From NCBI GenBank assembly GCA_025356695.1, contig JANXSE010000264.1:1-18718 (forward strand): a DNA stretch of 18,718 bases, given 5' to 3'. The notes beneath the pieces were generated by a model. The model was not told the origin of the DNA, did not search any database, and worked only from the letters and a program-made list of their open reading frames with translations. This stretch comes from Betaproteobacteria bacterium. Lineage in GTDB: Bacteria; Pseudomonadota; Gammaproteobacteria; Burkholderiales; SG8-41. The position numbers and the translations under genes are program-made. This document shows, in pieces, positions 7,565 through 14,225 of the stretch (positions are counted from its first letter, which is position 1; each line of letters starts with the position of its first letter).

Positions 7565-7593
7565 TTGCCGCGCACACCGGCCTCACCTAGAAT
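7565..7593 (+). promoter_or_regulatory. Sigma70-like promoter for the IclR-type/nuclease pair
   Basis: TTGCCG (7565-7570) and TAGAAT (7588-7593) are separated by exactly 17 bp, a near-ideal arrangement. They lie about 50 bases before the GTG start at 7644, in the 217-bp divergent gap between lutA and the regulator gene. The palindrome GGCCGGCC lies between promoter and start (7627-7634). No equally good promoter was seen on the minus strand for lutA. Confidence 0.5.
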
Positions 7594-7643
7594 GGCCCCA
7601 CCAATACGATACACAACATCACCGCAGGCCGGCCGCTCTCATC

Positions 7644-7907
7644 GTGTCAGACAATACCGCCAAGTCGTCGATCCAGGTCATTGACCGCATGTTCACCCTG
7701 CTCGATGCGCTGGAGCGCCACAACGCGCCGGTCAATCTCAAACAACTCGCCGCCGACACCCTGTTGCATCCGTCCACCGCGCACCGCATCCTCAGCGCCA
7801 TGGTGCAGAACCGCATGGTCGAGCGTGTCGAGCCGGGTAGCTACCGCCTCGGCGCGCGCCTGCGCGAACTCGGCCGGCTGGTGCAAACACCCGACAGTCC
7901 GGATTGA
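7644..7907 (+). CDS. Stand-alone IclR-type helix-turn-helix protein (lacks effector domain)
   Basis: An 87-residue protein matching only the N-terminal winged helix-turn-helix of IclR regulators. It contains SSIQVIDRMFTLLDALE, the recognition-helix region LLHPSTAHRILSAMVQNRMVE, and the wing GSYRLGARLRELGRLV. IclR proteins normally run to about 250 residues with a C-terminal ligand-binding GAF-like domain; here a stop follows directly at TPDSPD, and no remnant of the effector domain appears in other frames before the next gene. It is either a natural DNA-binding-only repressor or a decayed regulator. The start is GTG at 7644, with promoter TTGCCG-17-TAGAAT upstream. The nuclease gene begins nine bases after its stop, so the two are probably one operon. 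It is divergent from the lutA cluster and may regulate it, but a ligand could not be sensed by this chain. Confidence 0.8.
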   Translation: MSDNTAKSSIQVIDRMFTLLDALERHNAPVNLKQLAADTLLHPSTAHRILSAMVQNRMVERVEPGSYRLGARLRELGRLVQTPDSPD

Positions 7908-7916
7908 ACCGCGCGG

Positions 7917-9302
7917 ATGTTTGAACGCCCGCTCGTTTTTCTCGATCTCGAAACCACCGGCGCGACCGCGACCAGCGACCGCATCACCGAAATCGGCTTC
8001 GTCGAAGTGCACGACGGCCGCCTGATCGAGGAGTGGAGCACACTGATCAATCCGCAGACGCGGATTCCGCCTTTTATTGAGTCGCTGACCGGCATCAGCA
8101 ACGCGATGGTGGCCGACGCGCCGGCGTTCGCAGACGTTGCCACTGGCCTCAAAGAAAGGCTCGACGGCAAACTGCTGATCGCGCACAACGCACGTTTCGA
8201 CTACGGCTTTCTGAAAAACGAATTCGCGCGGCTGGAAATCCCCTATGCGTCCGACCTGCTATGCACGGTCAAACTCTCGCGCAAACTCTATCCGGGCCAT
8301 GCCAGACACAATCTCGACACGCTGATGGAGCGCCACAACGTCCGTTGCGAGGCGCGCCACCGCGCGCTCGGCGACGCCCGCGTGTTGTGGGACCTCCTCC
8401 AGATCTGGCGCGATGAACTCGGTGAAGAAGCACTCGACGCCGCGGCGGCGGCGCAACTCAAAAAGCCGTCGCTGCCGGCCGGCCTCGCGAATTTTTCGAT
8501 CGAGGAAATCCCGACCGGCCCCGGCGTGTATCTGTTCTACGGCGAAAACGAACTGCCGATCTACATCGGTAAAAGCGTCAACTTGCGCGCGCGCGTGCAG
8601 GCGCATTTTTCCGGCGACCACCGGCTGTCGAAAGACATGAACATCACGCAGCAGGTCCGCCGCGTCGAATGGAAACAAACCACCGGCGAACTGGGCGCGT
8701 TGCTGGAAGAAGCACGGCTTGTCAAAAGCATGACGCCCACGCTGAACAGTCAACTGCGCCGCAACAACGATCTGCACGCCTGGCGCTGGCTCCCCGCAAG
8801 CGGCGGCGCGCCGACACTGGTGCATGCCGCCGAAATCGATTTCAGCGGCGGCGAAACCGCCTACGGTGTATTCCGCAGCAAACGCGCGGCGGTCGATGCG
8901 CTGCGCGGACTGACGCAGTCCTTCGAATTGTGTCCCATCACGATCGGGCTTGAAAAAAGCAAGGACGGCCCCTGCTTCGCCTATCAACTGCAGCGCTGCC
9001 GCGGCGTCTGCGTCGGCAAGGAGGCGCCGGCGCAGCACGAGCTGCGTTTAATCGAGGCGCTGGCCGAACTCAAGCTGCAGAGCTGGCCTTGGCGCGGCCG
9101 CATCGGCGTGCGCGAATCGAGCGGCGACGCATCCGTGCTGCATGTGCTCGACCATTGGTGTTATCTCGGCAGCGTGAAGAGCGAAGACGAACTTGCCGGC
9201 CTCGACGCGCGCGCCGCCTTCGATCTCGACACCTACAAGATACTCAAACGTTTTCTCGGTGGCGGAAAAGCTGCTGTGGAGATCGTGACGCTCGCGGCGT
9301 AA
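7917..9302 (+). CDS. DEDD 3'-5' exonuclease fused to UvrC/Cho-like GIY-YIG endonuclease
   Basis: A 461-residue two-domain nuclease. Residues 1-165 are a DnaQ-type (DNA polymerase III epsilon-like) exonuclease with Asp10/Glu12 (DLETTG), His90-Asp95 (HNARFD) and His148/Asp153 (HRALGD). Residues about 199-275 are a GIY-YIG domain like the N-terminal nuclease of UvrC and Cho: GVYLF (203-207), IYIGKS (215-220), Arg224, and the metal-binding Glu264 in ALLEEARLVK. Beyond it lie Cys339, 353, 361 and 365, spaced as in the cysteine cluster of UvrC. The combination suggests processing of damaged DNA, an incision followed by 3' trimming, in the cytosol; this is inference from domains. The ATG at 7917 lies nine bases after the IclR-type stop. 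All catalytic motifs look intact. Confidence 0.9.
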   Translation: MFERPLVFLDLETTGATATSDRITEIGFVEVHDGRLIEEWSTLINPQTRIPPFIESLTGISNAMVADAPAFADVATGLKERLDGKLLIAHNARFDYGFLKNEFARLEIPYASDLLCTVKLSRKLYPGHARHNLDTLMERHNVRCEARHRALGDARVLWDLLQIWRDELGEEALDAAAAAQLKKPSLPAGLANFSIEEIPTGPGVYLFYGENELPIYIGKSVNLRARVQAHFSGDHRLSKDMNITQQVRRVEWKQTTGELGALLEEARLVKSMTPTLNSQLRRNNDLHAWRWLPASGGAPTLVHAAEIDFSGGETAYGVFRSKRAAVDALRGLTQSFELCPITIGLEKSKDGPCFAYQLQRCRGVCVGKEAPAQHELRLIEALAELKLQSWPWRGRIGVRESSGDASVLHVLDHWCYLGSVKSEDELAGLDARAAFDLDTYKILKRFLGGGKAAVEIVTLAA

Positions 9303-9344
9303 ACTGCGCGCTCGTTCCGGCAGAGTTATTGTGAGGAGATTGTC

Positions 9345-10319
9345 ATGAATTCACTGATCCGCCGCTGGTCGCCCTTTGCTATTGCGCTGGCCATGCTGGG
9401 CGCTACCGCTGCGTCCGCGCAAACCTATCCGGCGAAACCCGTGCGCTTCATCATCAACTTCCCGCCCGGCGGCCCGACCGACATCATGGGACGCCTCGCT
9501 GCCGACCATCTGTCAAAAGCCTGGGGCGTGCAGGTAGTGGCCGACAACCGCGGCGGTGCCGGCGGCAACATCGGCTTCGAGCAATGCGCGAAAACGCCGC
9601 CCGACGGCTACACGATTTGCATGATGACCATTGCGCAGAGCATCGCGCCCAGTCTCTACACCAAACTCGGCTTCGATCCGCTGAGGGATTATTCGTACGT
9701 AACGCTGCTCGCGGTGCTGCCCAGCCTCCTGATGGTACATCCGTCGATTCCGGCGAAGAACGTGCGCGAATTCATCGCTCTGGCGAAAACGCGGCCCGGC
9801 GCCCTGACCTACGCCTCCACCGGCAACGGCACCAGCCCGCACATGATGATGGAAATGCTGAGTTCGATGGCCGGCGTGAAGATGGTCCACGTGCCGTACA
9901 AGGGCGCCTCGCCGGCGATGATCGACCAGATTTCCGGTCAGATCGACGCCGCTTTCAGCACGGCGATTGCAGCACTGCCCTTCGTGCAACAGGGCAAGGT
10001 GCGCGCCATCGCCGTATCGACCAAAGAACGTTTTCCGCCGCTGCCCGATCTGCCGACCGTCGATCAATCCGGGCTCAAGGGTTTCGACGGCAGTTCGTGG
10101 AACGGCGTGGTGATGCCGGCCGGCACGCCGCGCGAGATCGTCACCAAGGTCAACGCCGAACTGGTGAAGATGCTTAAGGCCCCCGAGATGAAAGAGAAAA
10201 TCCTGCAACAGGGCGGACTCGCCGGCGGCACCTCGCCGGAGGAATTCACCACCTACGTCAAAGCTGAAATCGACAAATGGGCGAAGGTGGCCAAAGCCGC
10301 GCGCGTGCAGGTTGAATAA
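9345..10319 (+). CDS. Bug/TctC-family periplasmic solute-binding protein 1
   Basis: A 324-residue extracytoplasmic receptor of the Bordetella uptake gene (Bug) family, whose members bind carboxylates and similar small ligands for tripartite tricarboxylate transporters. Residues 1-25 are a signal peptide ending ASA before QTYPAKPVR. Family marks are FPPGGPTD, VVADNRGGAGGNIG, HVPYKGASPA and LPTVDQSGLKGF. GAGGAG lies a few bases before the ATG at 9345, a strong ribosome site. No tctA or tctB permease gene is in the window, the usual orphan state for Bug proteins in Burkholderiales, so ligand and partner are unknown. It begins 42 bp after the nuclease gene and precedes a membrane protein gene by 11 bp. 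Confidence 0.92.
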   Translation: MNSLIRRWSPFAIALAMLGATAASAQTYPAKPVRFIINFPPGGPTDIMGRLAADHLSKAWGVQVVADNRGGAGGNIGFEQCAKTPPDGYTICMMTIAQSIAPSLYTKLGFDPLRDYSYVTLLAVLPSLLMVHPSIPAKNVREFIALAKTRPGALTYASTGNGTSPHMMMEMLSSMAGVKMVHVPYKGASPAMIDQISGQIDAAFSTAIAALPFVQQGKVRAIAVSTKERFPPLPDLPTVDQSGLKGFDGSSWNGVVMPAGTPREIVTKVNAELVKMLKAPEMKEKILQQGGLAGGTSPEEFTTYVKAEIDKWAKVAKAARVQVE

Positions 10320-10330
10320 GTTCTCCGACC

Positions 10331-10945
10331 ATGAATGAGCGGCGCATCGGCAGCACGCTGGTGCACAGCGATGCATCGGCGCTGATCGTCTACTGCCCGG
10401 CGCTGCGTACCGCCGCACCGGCCTTGATGCTGGCGCTGTTCGGTGCCGCCTGCAGCATCATCGCCTTCGCCTCGTTCGCGGGGCTCGTCGGTCACAGCGG
10501 TGACGGCGCCTCAAGCATGCTGGCACTCGCCTTCGCCGGCGTATTCGTGCTGCCGCTGCTCGGCGTCGGTGCCGTGTTCATCGCGATTGCGCTGTGGAGC
10601 GCGCTCAATGCACTGACGGTGGCGACCGCCGCCGGCGAACTGCGTGCCGACCGCCGCTGGTGCGGCATCCCGCTGGCGAAAAAAATCGTGCAGGTCAAAC
10701 TGATTAGCGCCATCGACAGCGTGCGTGAAGCGCGCTTCGTCGGCATCTTCGGCGGCGCGCGTTACTACCGTCTGCTGGCGCGCACGCCCGCCGGCAGTAT
10801 CCTGCTGGCCGATCATTTAAAAGCTGCGGAAGAAACCGAACAGGTCAGGCAGTTGTTCATCGCCGCGATGGCGCGACCCGAACTGGCTGACAGCGGAAAA
10901 TGCGCGCACCTCACGGATGCGGCGGAATCTGCCACCGCGAATTGA
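10331..10945 (+). CDS. Two-helix membrane protein with PH-like C-terminal region
   Basis: A 204-residue protein that I do not recognise as a named family. Two long hydrophobic segments (about 26-56 and 64-93) are followed by a soluble part with LRADRRWCGIPLAKKIVQV, IDSVREAR and YYRLLARTPAGSILLADHL. That beta-strand pattern is seen in bacterial PH-like domains of small membrane proteins. The ATG lies 11 bp after the Bug 1 stop, which suggests co-transcription; the ribosome site is weak. It converges on the DUF3567 gene with only nine bases between the stop codons. Confidence 0.72.
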   Translation: MNERRIGSTLVHSDASALIVYCPALRTAAPALMLALFGAACSIIAFASFAGLVGHSGDGASSMLALAFAGVFVLPLLGVGAVFIAIALWSALNALTVATAAGELRADRRWCGIPLAKKIVQVKLISAIDSVREARFVGIFGGARYYRLLARTPAGSILLADHLKAAEETEQVRQLFIAAMARPELADSGKCAHLTDAAESATAN

Positions 10946-10954
10946 AATGCGGAT

Positions 10955-11188
10955 TTAGTGCACGACCATCGGGAAGTTGATCAACACCCCGAAGCTCGAC
11001 AAAAACTCATCCACGTTATCGGGCGACGGATCGTCGCCGATGGCACCGATCATCGACTGGCGAAACTTCGCCGCGACATCACCCTGAAAATAGGTGCCGC
11101 GGCTGGATTGCTTGTCCACCACCTCGTAGCCGTGTTGCAACGGATACTCGACGACGTAGTAGTTATCGCTGTTGTAGACGATGTTCAT
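10955..11188 (-). CDS. DUF3567 family protein
   Basis: A 77-residue protein starting MNIVYNSDNYYVVEYP and continuing with EVVDKQSSRG, FQGDVAAKFR and VDEFLSSFGVLINFP. This pattern matches, from memory, the DUF3567 family of small cytosolic proteins common in Burkholderiales and of unknown function. The ATG at 11188 was chosen because it matches the family's usual N-terminus; the frame is open to 11305, but that part looks non-coding. A perfect inverted repeat lies 14 bases upstream of the start. It is a useful taxonomic marker. Confidence 0.85.
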   Translation of the reverse strand: MNIVYNSDNYYVVEYPLQHGYEVVDKQSSRGTYFQGDVAAKFRQSMIGAIGDDPSPDNVDEFLSSFGVLINFPMVVH

Positions 11189-11202
11189 GAGTCTATTAAC
11201 GG

Positions 11203-11218
11203 CCAAACGGGCGTTTGG
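11203..11218. repeat. Inverted repeat upstream of the DUF3567 gene
   Basis: CCAAAC and GTTTGG are perfect inverted copies around GGGC, 14 bases upstream of the DUF3567 ATG at 11188 and within the likely 5' leader. It could be an operator or an RNA hairpin affecting ribosome access. The rest of the 113-bp gap up to the EamA gene (11189-11301) holds a GC-rich imperfect hairpin near 11243-11268 and no gene. Confidence 0.4.
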
Positions 11219-11301
11219 TTGATAGCCTTTCAAAAAATCGGCTTGGCGGCCGGGGCCCATCCCCCGCCGATGCTCCTTATCTTGGGCTAAGCCGCTCATT
11301 T

Positions 11302-12186
11302 TCAAGAGGCATTTCCGCCACGGCGGCTGACCGCGATGCCCAGCAGAATCAGCCCCAACCCGGCAAAAGCGGCGGGCCCCGGCTGTTCACCGAGCAGCGC
11401 AACGCCGGCGGCCAGCGCCACCACCGGCGAGAAATAATTGACCAGCGCCATGAAAGTCGGCCCCGCCGTGGCGATGAGCTGGAAATAAAGAATGGTCGCC
11501 AGCGCGGTCGGTCCGATGCCCAGCCAGATGATGGAGGCCACCGAACCGGCCGACGGCGCCAGCGTCCACGGCCGGTCGATCCACAAAGCCAGCGGTAGCG
11601 TCATGACAGTAGCGACGACCATCACCGCCGTCGAGGCAACCAGAAAATCCGTCGTGATCAGGCGCCGCGATATGACGCTGTTGGCGGCATAACACACCGC
11701 GCCGGCCAGCACCGCCAGTTCGGCGATGAGATTACCGCCGGCGGCGGACAGCGCCGACGGCTCCATCAGCACGACGATGCCGCTGAAGCCGATGACGAAG
11801 CCGGTCGTGCGCCACAGCGTCATGCGTTCGCCGGCGACAAAAAAATGCGCGAGCAGCAAAGTCGTCAACGGCATGATCGCCATCAGAATGCCGGCCAGCG
11901 CGCTGTCGACAACCTGCTGCCCCCAGCTGATGAGAAAAAACGGTGCGCTGTTGCCGGCCAGGGCGATCGCCGCATACGGCCACCACGCCGCACCGAACGG
12001 CGGCAATGCCAGCCCGCGCCAGCGCAGTGCCACATACAAAACGATGGCGCCGATCACAATGCGCCCCGCCACCAGTGTGGCCGGCGGCACGCTGGCGACA
12101 CCGAGCTTGATGAACAAAAAAGCGCTGCCCCACATCGCGCTTAACGCGAGCAACAGGCCCCAATCTCGCGCGCTGCGTGCTGACAT
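11302..12186 (-). CDS. EamA/DMT-family inner-membrane transporter
   Basis: A 294-residue, very hydrophobic protein with about ten transmembrane segments arranged as two EamA repeats. The first starts WGLLLALSAMWGSAFLFIKLG; the second starts near NLIAELAVLAGAVCYAANSVISRR. The PALI/EamA pattern near the end (FMALVNYFSPVVALAAG followed by LLGEQ) is typical of drug/metabolite exporters, which move amino acids, metabolites or drugs across the inner membrane. The substrate cannot be read from sequence. The ATG at 12186 follows AGGGA by five bases. The CzcE-like gene ends 64 bp upstream in the same direction, so they may be co-transcribed. Confidence 0.9.
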   Translation of the reverse strand: MSARSARDWGLLLALSAMWGSAFLFIKLGVASVPPATLVAGRIVIGAIVLYVALRWRGLALPPFGAAWWPYAAIALAGNSAPFFLISWGQQVVDSALAGILMAIMPLTTLLLAHFFVAGERMTLWRTTGFVIGFSGIVVLMEPSALSAAGGNLIAELAVLAGAVCYAANSVISRRLITTDFLVASTAVMVVATVMTLPLALWIDRPWTLAPSAGSVASIIWLGIGPTALATILYFQLIATAGPTFMALVNYFSPVVALAAGVALLGEQPGPAAFAGLGLILLGIAVSRRGGNAS

Positions 12187-12250
12187 GTTTTCCCTGAATC
12201 AACGGGCCCGCGACACTTCAACCATCCGCCACGGAGCCGCGTGTCTGAAC

Positions 12251-12589
12251 TCAATGATCGTCGGTCTCGCGAATATCCTGCGCCACATAGACTGCCAGGT
12301 GCTCGTGACTGAGGACGCCGGGCGGCGCCACCGCCACGAGGTCGAACACCGCGAAATTGCGCATATCAAACCGCCAGACGAAGCTCCTGCCGGTCGTCAC
12401 ATCGACGAATTTCACGCTTTCGCCGCTCGTCACGTTCACCCATTTTGCATCGGGCTTGATGGTGACGATCTTGTCGTACGATTGATCGCTGCCGGGCACG
12501 CCGTGAAACAGCGGAAGCTCTGCAGCACACAGCGGCGCGGACGCAAAAAATACGAATGCCGCCAACGCGGAACAGATCGATTTATTCAT
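12251..12589 (-). CDS. CzcE-like periplasmic metal-binding protein
   Basis: A 112-residue secreted protein. Residues 1-22 or so form a signal peptide (MNKSICSALAAFVFFASAPLCAA). The mature part has WVNVTSGESVKFV, FVWRFDM, FDLVAVAPPGVL and HEHLAVYV, the layout of the CzcE family, whose Cupriavidus member binds copper in the periplasm. The SHEH segment (His95, His97) is a possible ligand site. The ATG at 12589 was chosen over one 11 codons upstream because AGGAG sits seven bases before it and it begins a proper signal peptide. No czc efflux or copper resistance genes are nearby; an EamA transporter follows. The family call rests on motif resemblance. Confidence 0.7.
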   Translation of the reverse strand: MNKSICSALAAFVFFASAPLCAAELPLFHGVPGSDQSYDKIVTIKPDAKWVNVTSGESVKFVDVTTGRSFVWRFDMRNFAVFDLVAVAPPGVLSHEHLAVYVAQDIRETDDH

Positions 12590-12659
12590 GGCCTGTCTCC
12601 TGAAGATTTCCCGTGCCGGCACAACGGCTGCAACAACACCCCATGGCGCGGGCCCATCA

Positions 12660-12688
12660 ATTTAACGGAACCAGCGACTGCGTATAAT
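12660..12688 (+). promoter_or_regulatory. Possible sigma70 promoter for the small membrane protein
   Basis: A consensus TATAAT (12683-12688) lies 34 bases upstream of the ATG at 12722. The -35 region, 15 to 17 bp away, is AT-rich (TTTAAC/TTAACG) but not canonical. It sits in the 132-bp divergent gap facing the CzcE-like gene, which holds no other gene. Confidence 0.4.
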
Positions 12689-12721
12689 GCACGCATCAAA
12701 GCACCTGTGTATAGGCACGCA

Positions 12722-13045
12722 ATGGCGGATGCGGATTCGCAGGGTGGTACGCGGCGCGGCGGGCCGACGCTGATCAACCGCGTTGCATCGACGGCGCTCG
12801 CCGCGGCCTGCGTGATTCAGGCATGGCAGCGCGGCGGCGATGCAGTCGCACTAGCGGTGGCCGCCGGCGGCCTCGTGCTGCTGGCGATGATCTGGTTCAG
12901 CCCGCTGTTCGCCGCGGGCCTGCGGCGACGTGGTTCTGCGCTGCTCGGTTCCGCTGAATCCCACGCCGTCGAGCCGGTGGTGTTCGTCTTCATCGGCTGG
13001 GGCCTGCTGGCGTTTATTGCGTGGGTTGCGTTCAGCGGCGGGTAA
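12722..13045 (+). CDS. Small membrane protein of unknown function
   Basis: A 107-residue protein with two clear hydrophobic segments (about 41-65 and 84-104), a weaker one near 22-35, and an Arg-rich loop (LRRRGSALLG) between the two strong ones. I recognise no family. The start at 12722 is chosen because a TATAAT box lies 34 bases upstream and the coding pattern begins here; the longer frame that runs back to 11726 is a shadow of the EamA and CzcE-like genes. The ribosome site is weak. The next gene, Bug protein 2, starts 64 bp later. Confidence 0.6.
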   Translation: MADADSQGGTRRGGPTLINRVASTALAAACVIQAWQRGGDAVALAVAAGGLVLLAMIWFSPLFAAGLRRRGSALLGSAESHAVEPVVFVFIGWGLLAFIAWVAFSGG

Positions 13046-13109
13046 GCGTGCTACTGCGCGTGTTATGATTTTTTCAAATAACAGCAAACGCAACGACGAG
13101 GAATTCACC

Positions 13110-14081
13110 ATGCAAAAATCCATCCCGCAGGCCGCGCTGTTACTGGGCGCACTCTGCGCATCTGTCGCATCCGCACAGGCGCAAACTTTTCCGGTGCGCC
13201 CGATCCGCGTGGTGGTGCCCTTCCCGGCCGGCGGCAATGTCGATACCTATATCCGCCAGTTGGCGAGACAGATGGAATCGTCGATGGGGCAGCCGCTGGT
13301 GATCGACAACCGCGGCGGCGCCAACGGCATCGTCGGTTGCGACATCGTCGCCAAGTCGGTGCCTGACGGTTACACGATTCTCGCCACCTCGGTAGCCTTC
13401 GCGGTGAATCCGTCGATGTATAAACAACTGCCGTACGACAGCGAACGCGATTTCACGCCGATCACCAACTACGCCAACGGCCTCGGTTACATCCTCGTCG
13501 CCCATCCCTCGGTGCAGGCCAACAACATCAAGGAACTGATCGAAGTAGCGAAGAAGCAGATCCTGCGCTACAGCTCGGCCGGCATCGGCAACGGTCAGCA
13601 TCTGGCCGGCGAGCTGTTGGCGCAAAAAGCCGGCATCACGCTGCAGCACATTCCGTACAAAGGCGGCGGCCCGGCGCTCACCGCCGTTCTCAGCAGTGAA
13701 GTGCATCTGCATTTTCCGGGTGCCAGCGTGGCGGTGCCGCATCTCAAGGCGGGGCGGCTGCGCGGCATCGGTTTCACCGGCGACAAACGCATCTCGTCAT
13801 TGCCCGATCTGCCGACCATCGCCGAGAGCGGCCTGCCCGGCTACAGTTTCGACACCGGCTGGCACGCCATGTTCGCGCCGCCGAAAACACCCGCCGCCAT
13901 CGTCAACCGCATTCACGCCGAGGTGAAGAAGGCCTTCGAGAACGCGCCTTTGCGCGAAGCCTTTTCGAGCACCGGCTATGAACCGGCCGCGGCGCCGCCC
14001 GCCGAGTTCGCCCAACTGTTCAAAGCCGACCTCAAGCGCTTCGCCGCCATTATGAAAGCGGCGAAGATCGAGCCGCAGTGA
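13110..14081 (+). CDS. Bug/TctC-family periplasmic solute-binding protein 2
   Basis: A 323-residue Bug-family receptor. The signal peptide ends near residue 24 (ASAQA before QTFPVRPIR). Family marks are VVPFPAGGNVD, VIDNRGGANGIVG, HIPYKGGGPALTAV and LPTIAESGLPGY. The ATG at 13110 is preceded by GAGGAA at good distance; the frame upstream overlaps the small membrane protein and is a shadow. A TATGAT box at 13064-13069 could be its -10, with no good -35. It is clearly a paralogue of, but not a recent duplicate of, the other two Bug genes here. No permease genes are adjacent and the ligand is unknown. The DNA encoding its last codons is repeated imperfectly just downstream. Confidence 0.92.
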   Translation: MQKSIPQAALLLGALCASVASAQAQTFPVRPIRVVVPFPAGGNVDTYIRQLARQMESSMGQPLVIDNRGGANGIVGCDIVAKSVPDGYTILATSVAFAVNPSMYKQLPYDSERDFTPITNYANGLGYILVAHPSVQANNIKELIEVAKKQILRYSSAGIGNGQHLAGELLAQKAGITLQHIPYKGGGPALTAVLSSEVHLHFPGASVAVPHLKAGRLRGIGFTGDKRISSLPDLPTIAESGLPGYSFDTGWHAMFAPPKTPAAIVNRIHAEVKKAFENAPLREAFSSTGYEPAAAPPAEFAQLFKADLKRFAAIMKAAKIEPQ

Positions 14082-14129
14082 AGCTGAAAGCAGCCGGGAT
14101 CGCGCTGCAGTAAAGCCGGAAGCGACAAA
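14066..14129 (+). repeat. Imperfect tandem duplication of the Bug 2 gene end
   Basis: The 26 bases from 14066, covering the last codons and TGA stop of the Bug 2 gene, recur from 14098 with five mismatches by eye, a period of 32 bases. The second copy carries TAA where the first has TGA. It looks like an old slippage duplication. The rest of the 144-bp gap holds only the promoter for the next gene. Confidence 0.55.
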
Positions 14130-14184
14130 AATCAAGTCGCCGTAATTCGTCGTGCCACGCCCGGCTGTGCCGCGGCCGCGCCTG

Positions 14185-14190
14185 TATAAT
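14185..14190 (+). promoter_or_regulatory. Probable -10 box for the spermidine-synthase-like gene
   Basis: A consensus TATAAT lies 35 bases upstream of the ATG at 14226, in an otherwise GC-rich gap. The -35 region (around 14161-14168) does not match consensus. It suggests that the membrane/spermidine-synthase-like gene, and the Bug 3 gene six bases after it, form their own transcript. Confidence 0.4.
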
Positions 14191-14225
14191 GCCGCCTTCC
14201 TCAAAACAACAACCGGTCGATTCCG

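Noticed and set aside
9513..10418. Minus-strand frame of 301 residues opposite Bug 1.
   Set aside because: His/Arg-rich shadow; the plus strand encodes a clear signal peptide and Bug motifs.
11726..12721. Plus-strand extension of the small membrane protein frame over the EamA and CzcE-like genes.
   Set aside because: Antisense to two recognisable genes, with no motif of its own.
12930..13109. Upstream extension of the Bug 2 frame.
   Set aside because: It overlaps the small membrane protein gene and would destroy the signal peptide that begins at 13110.
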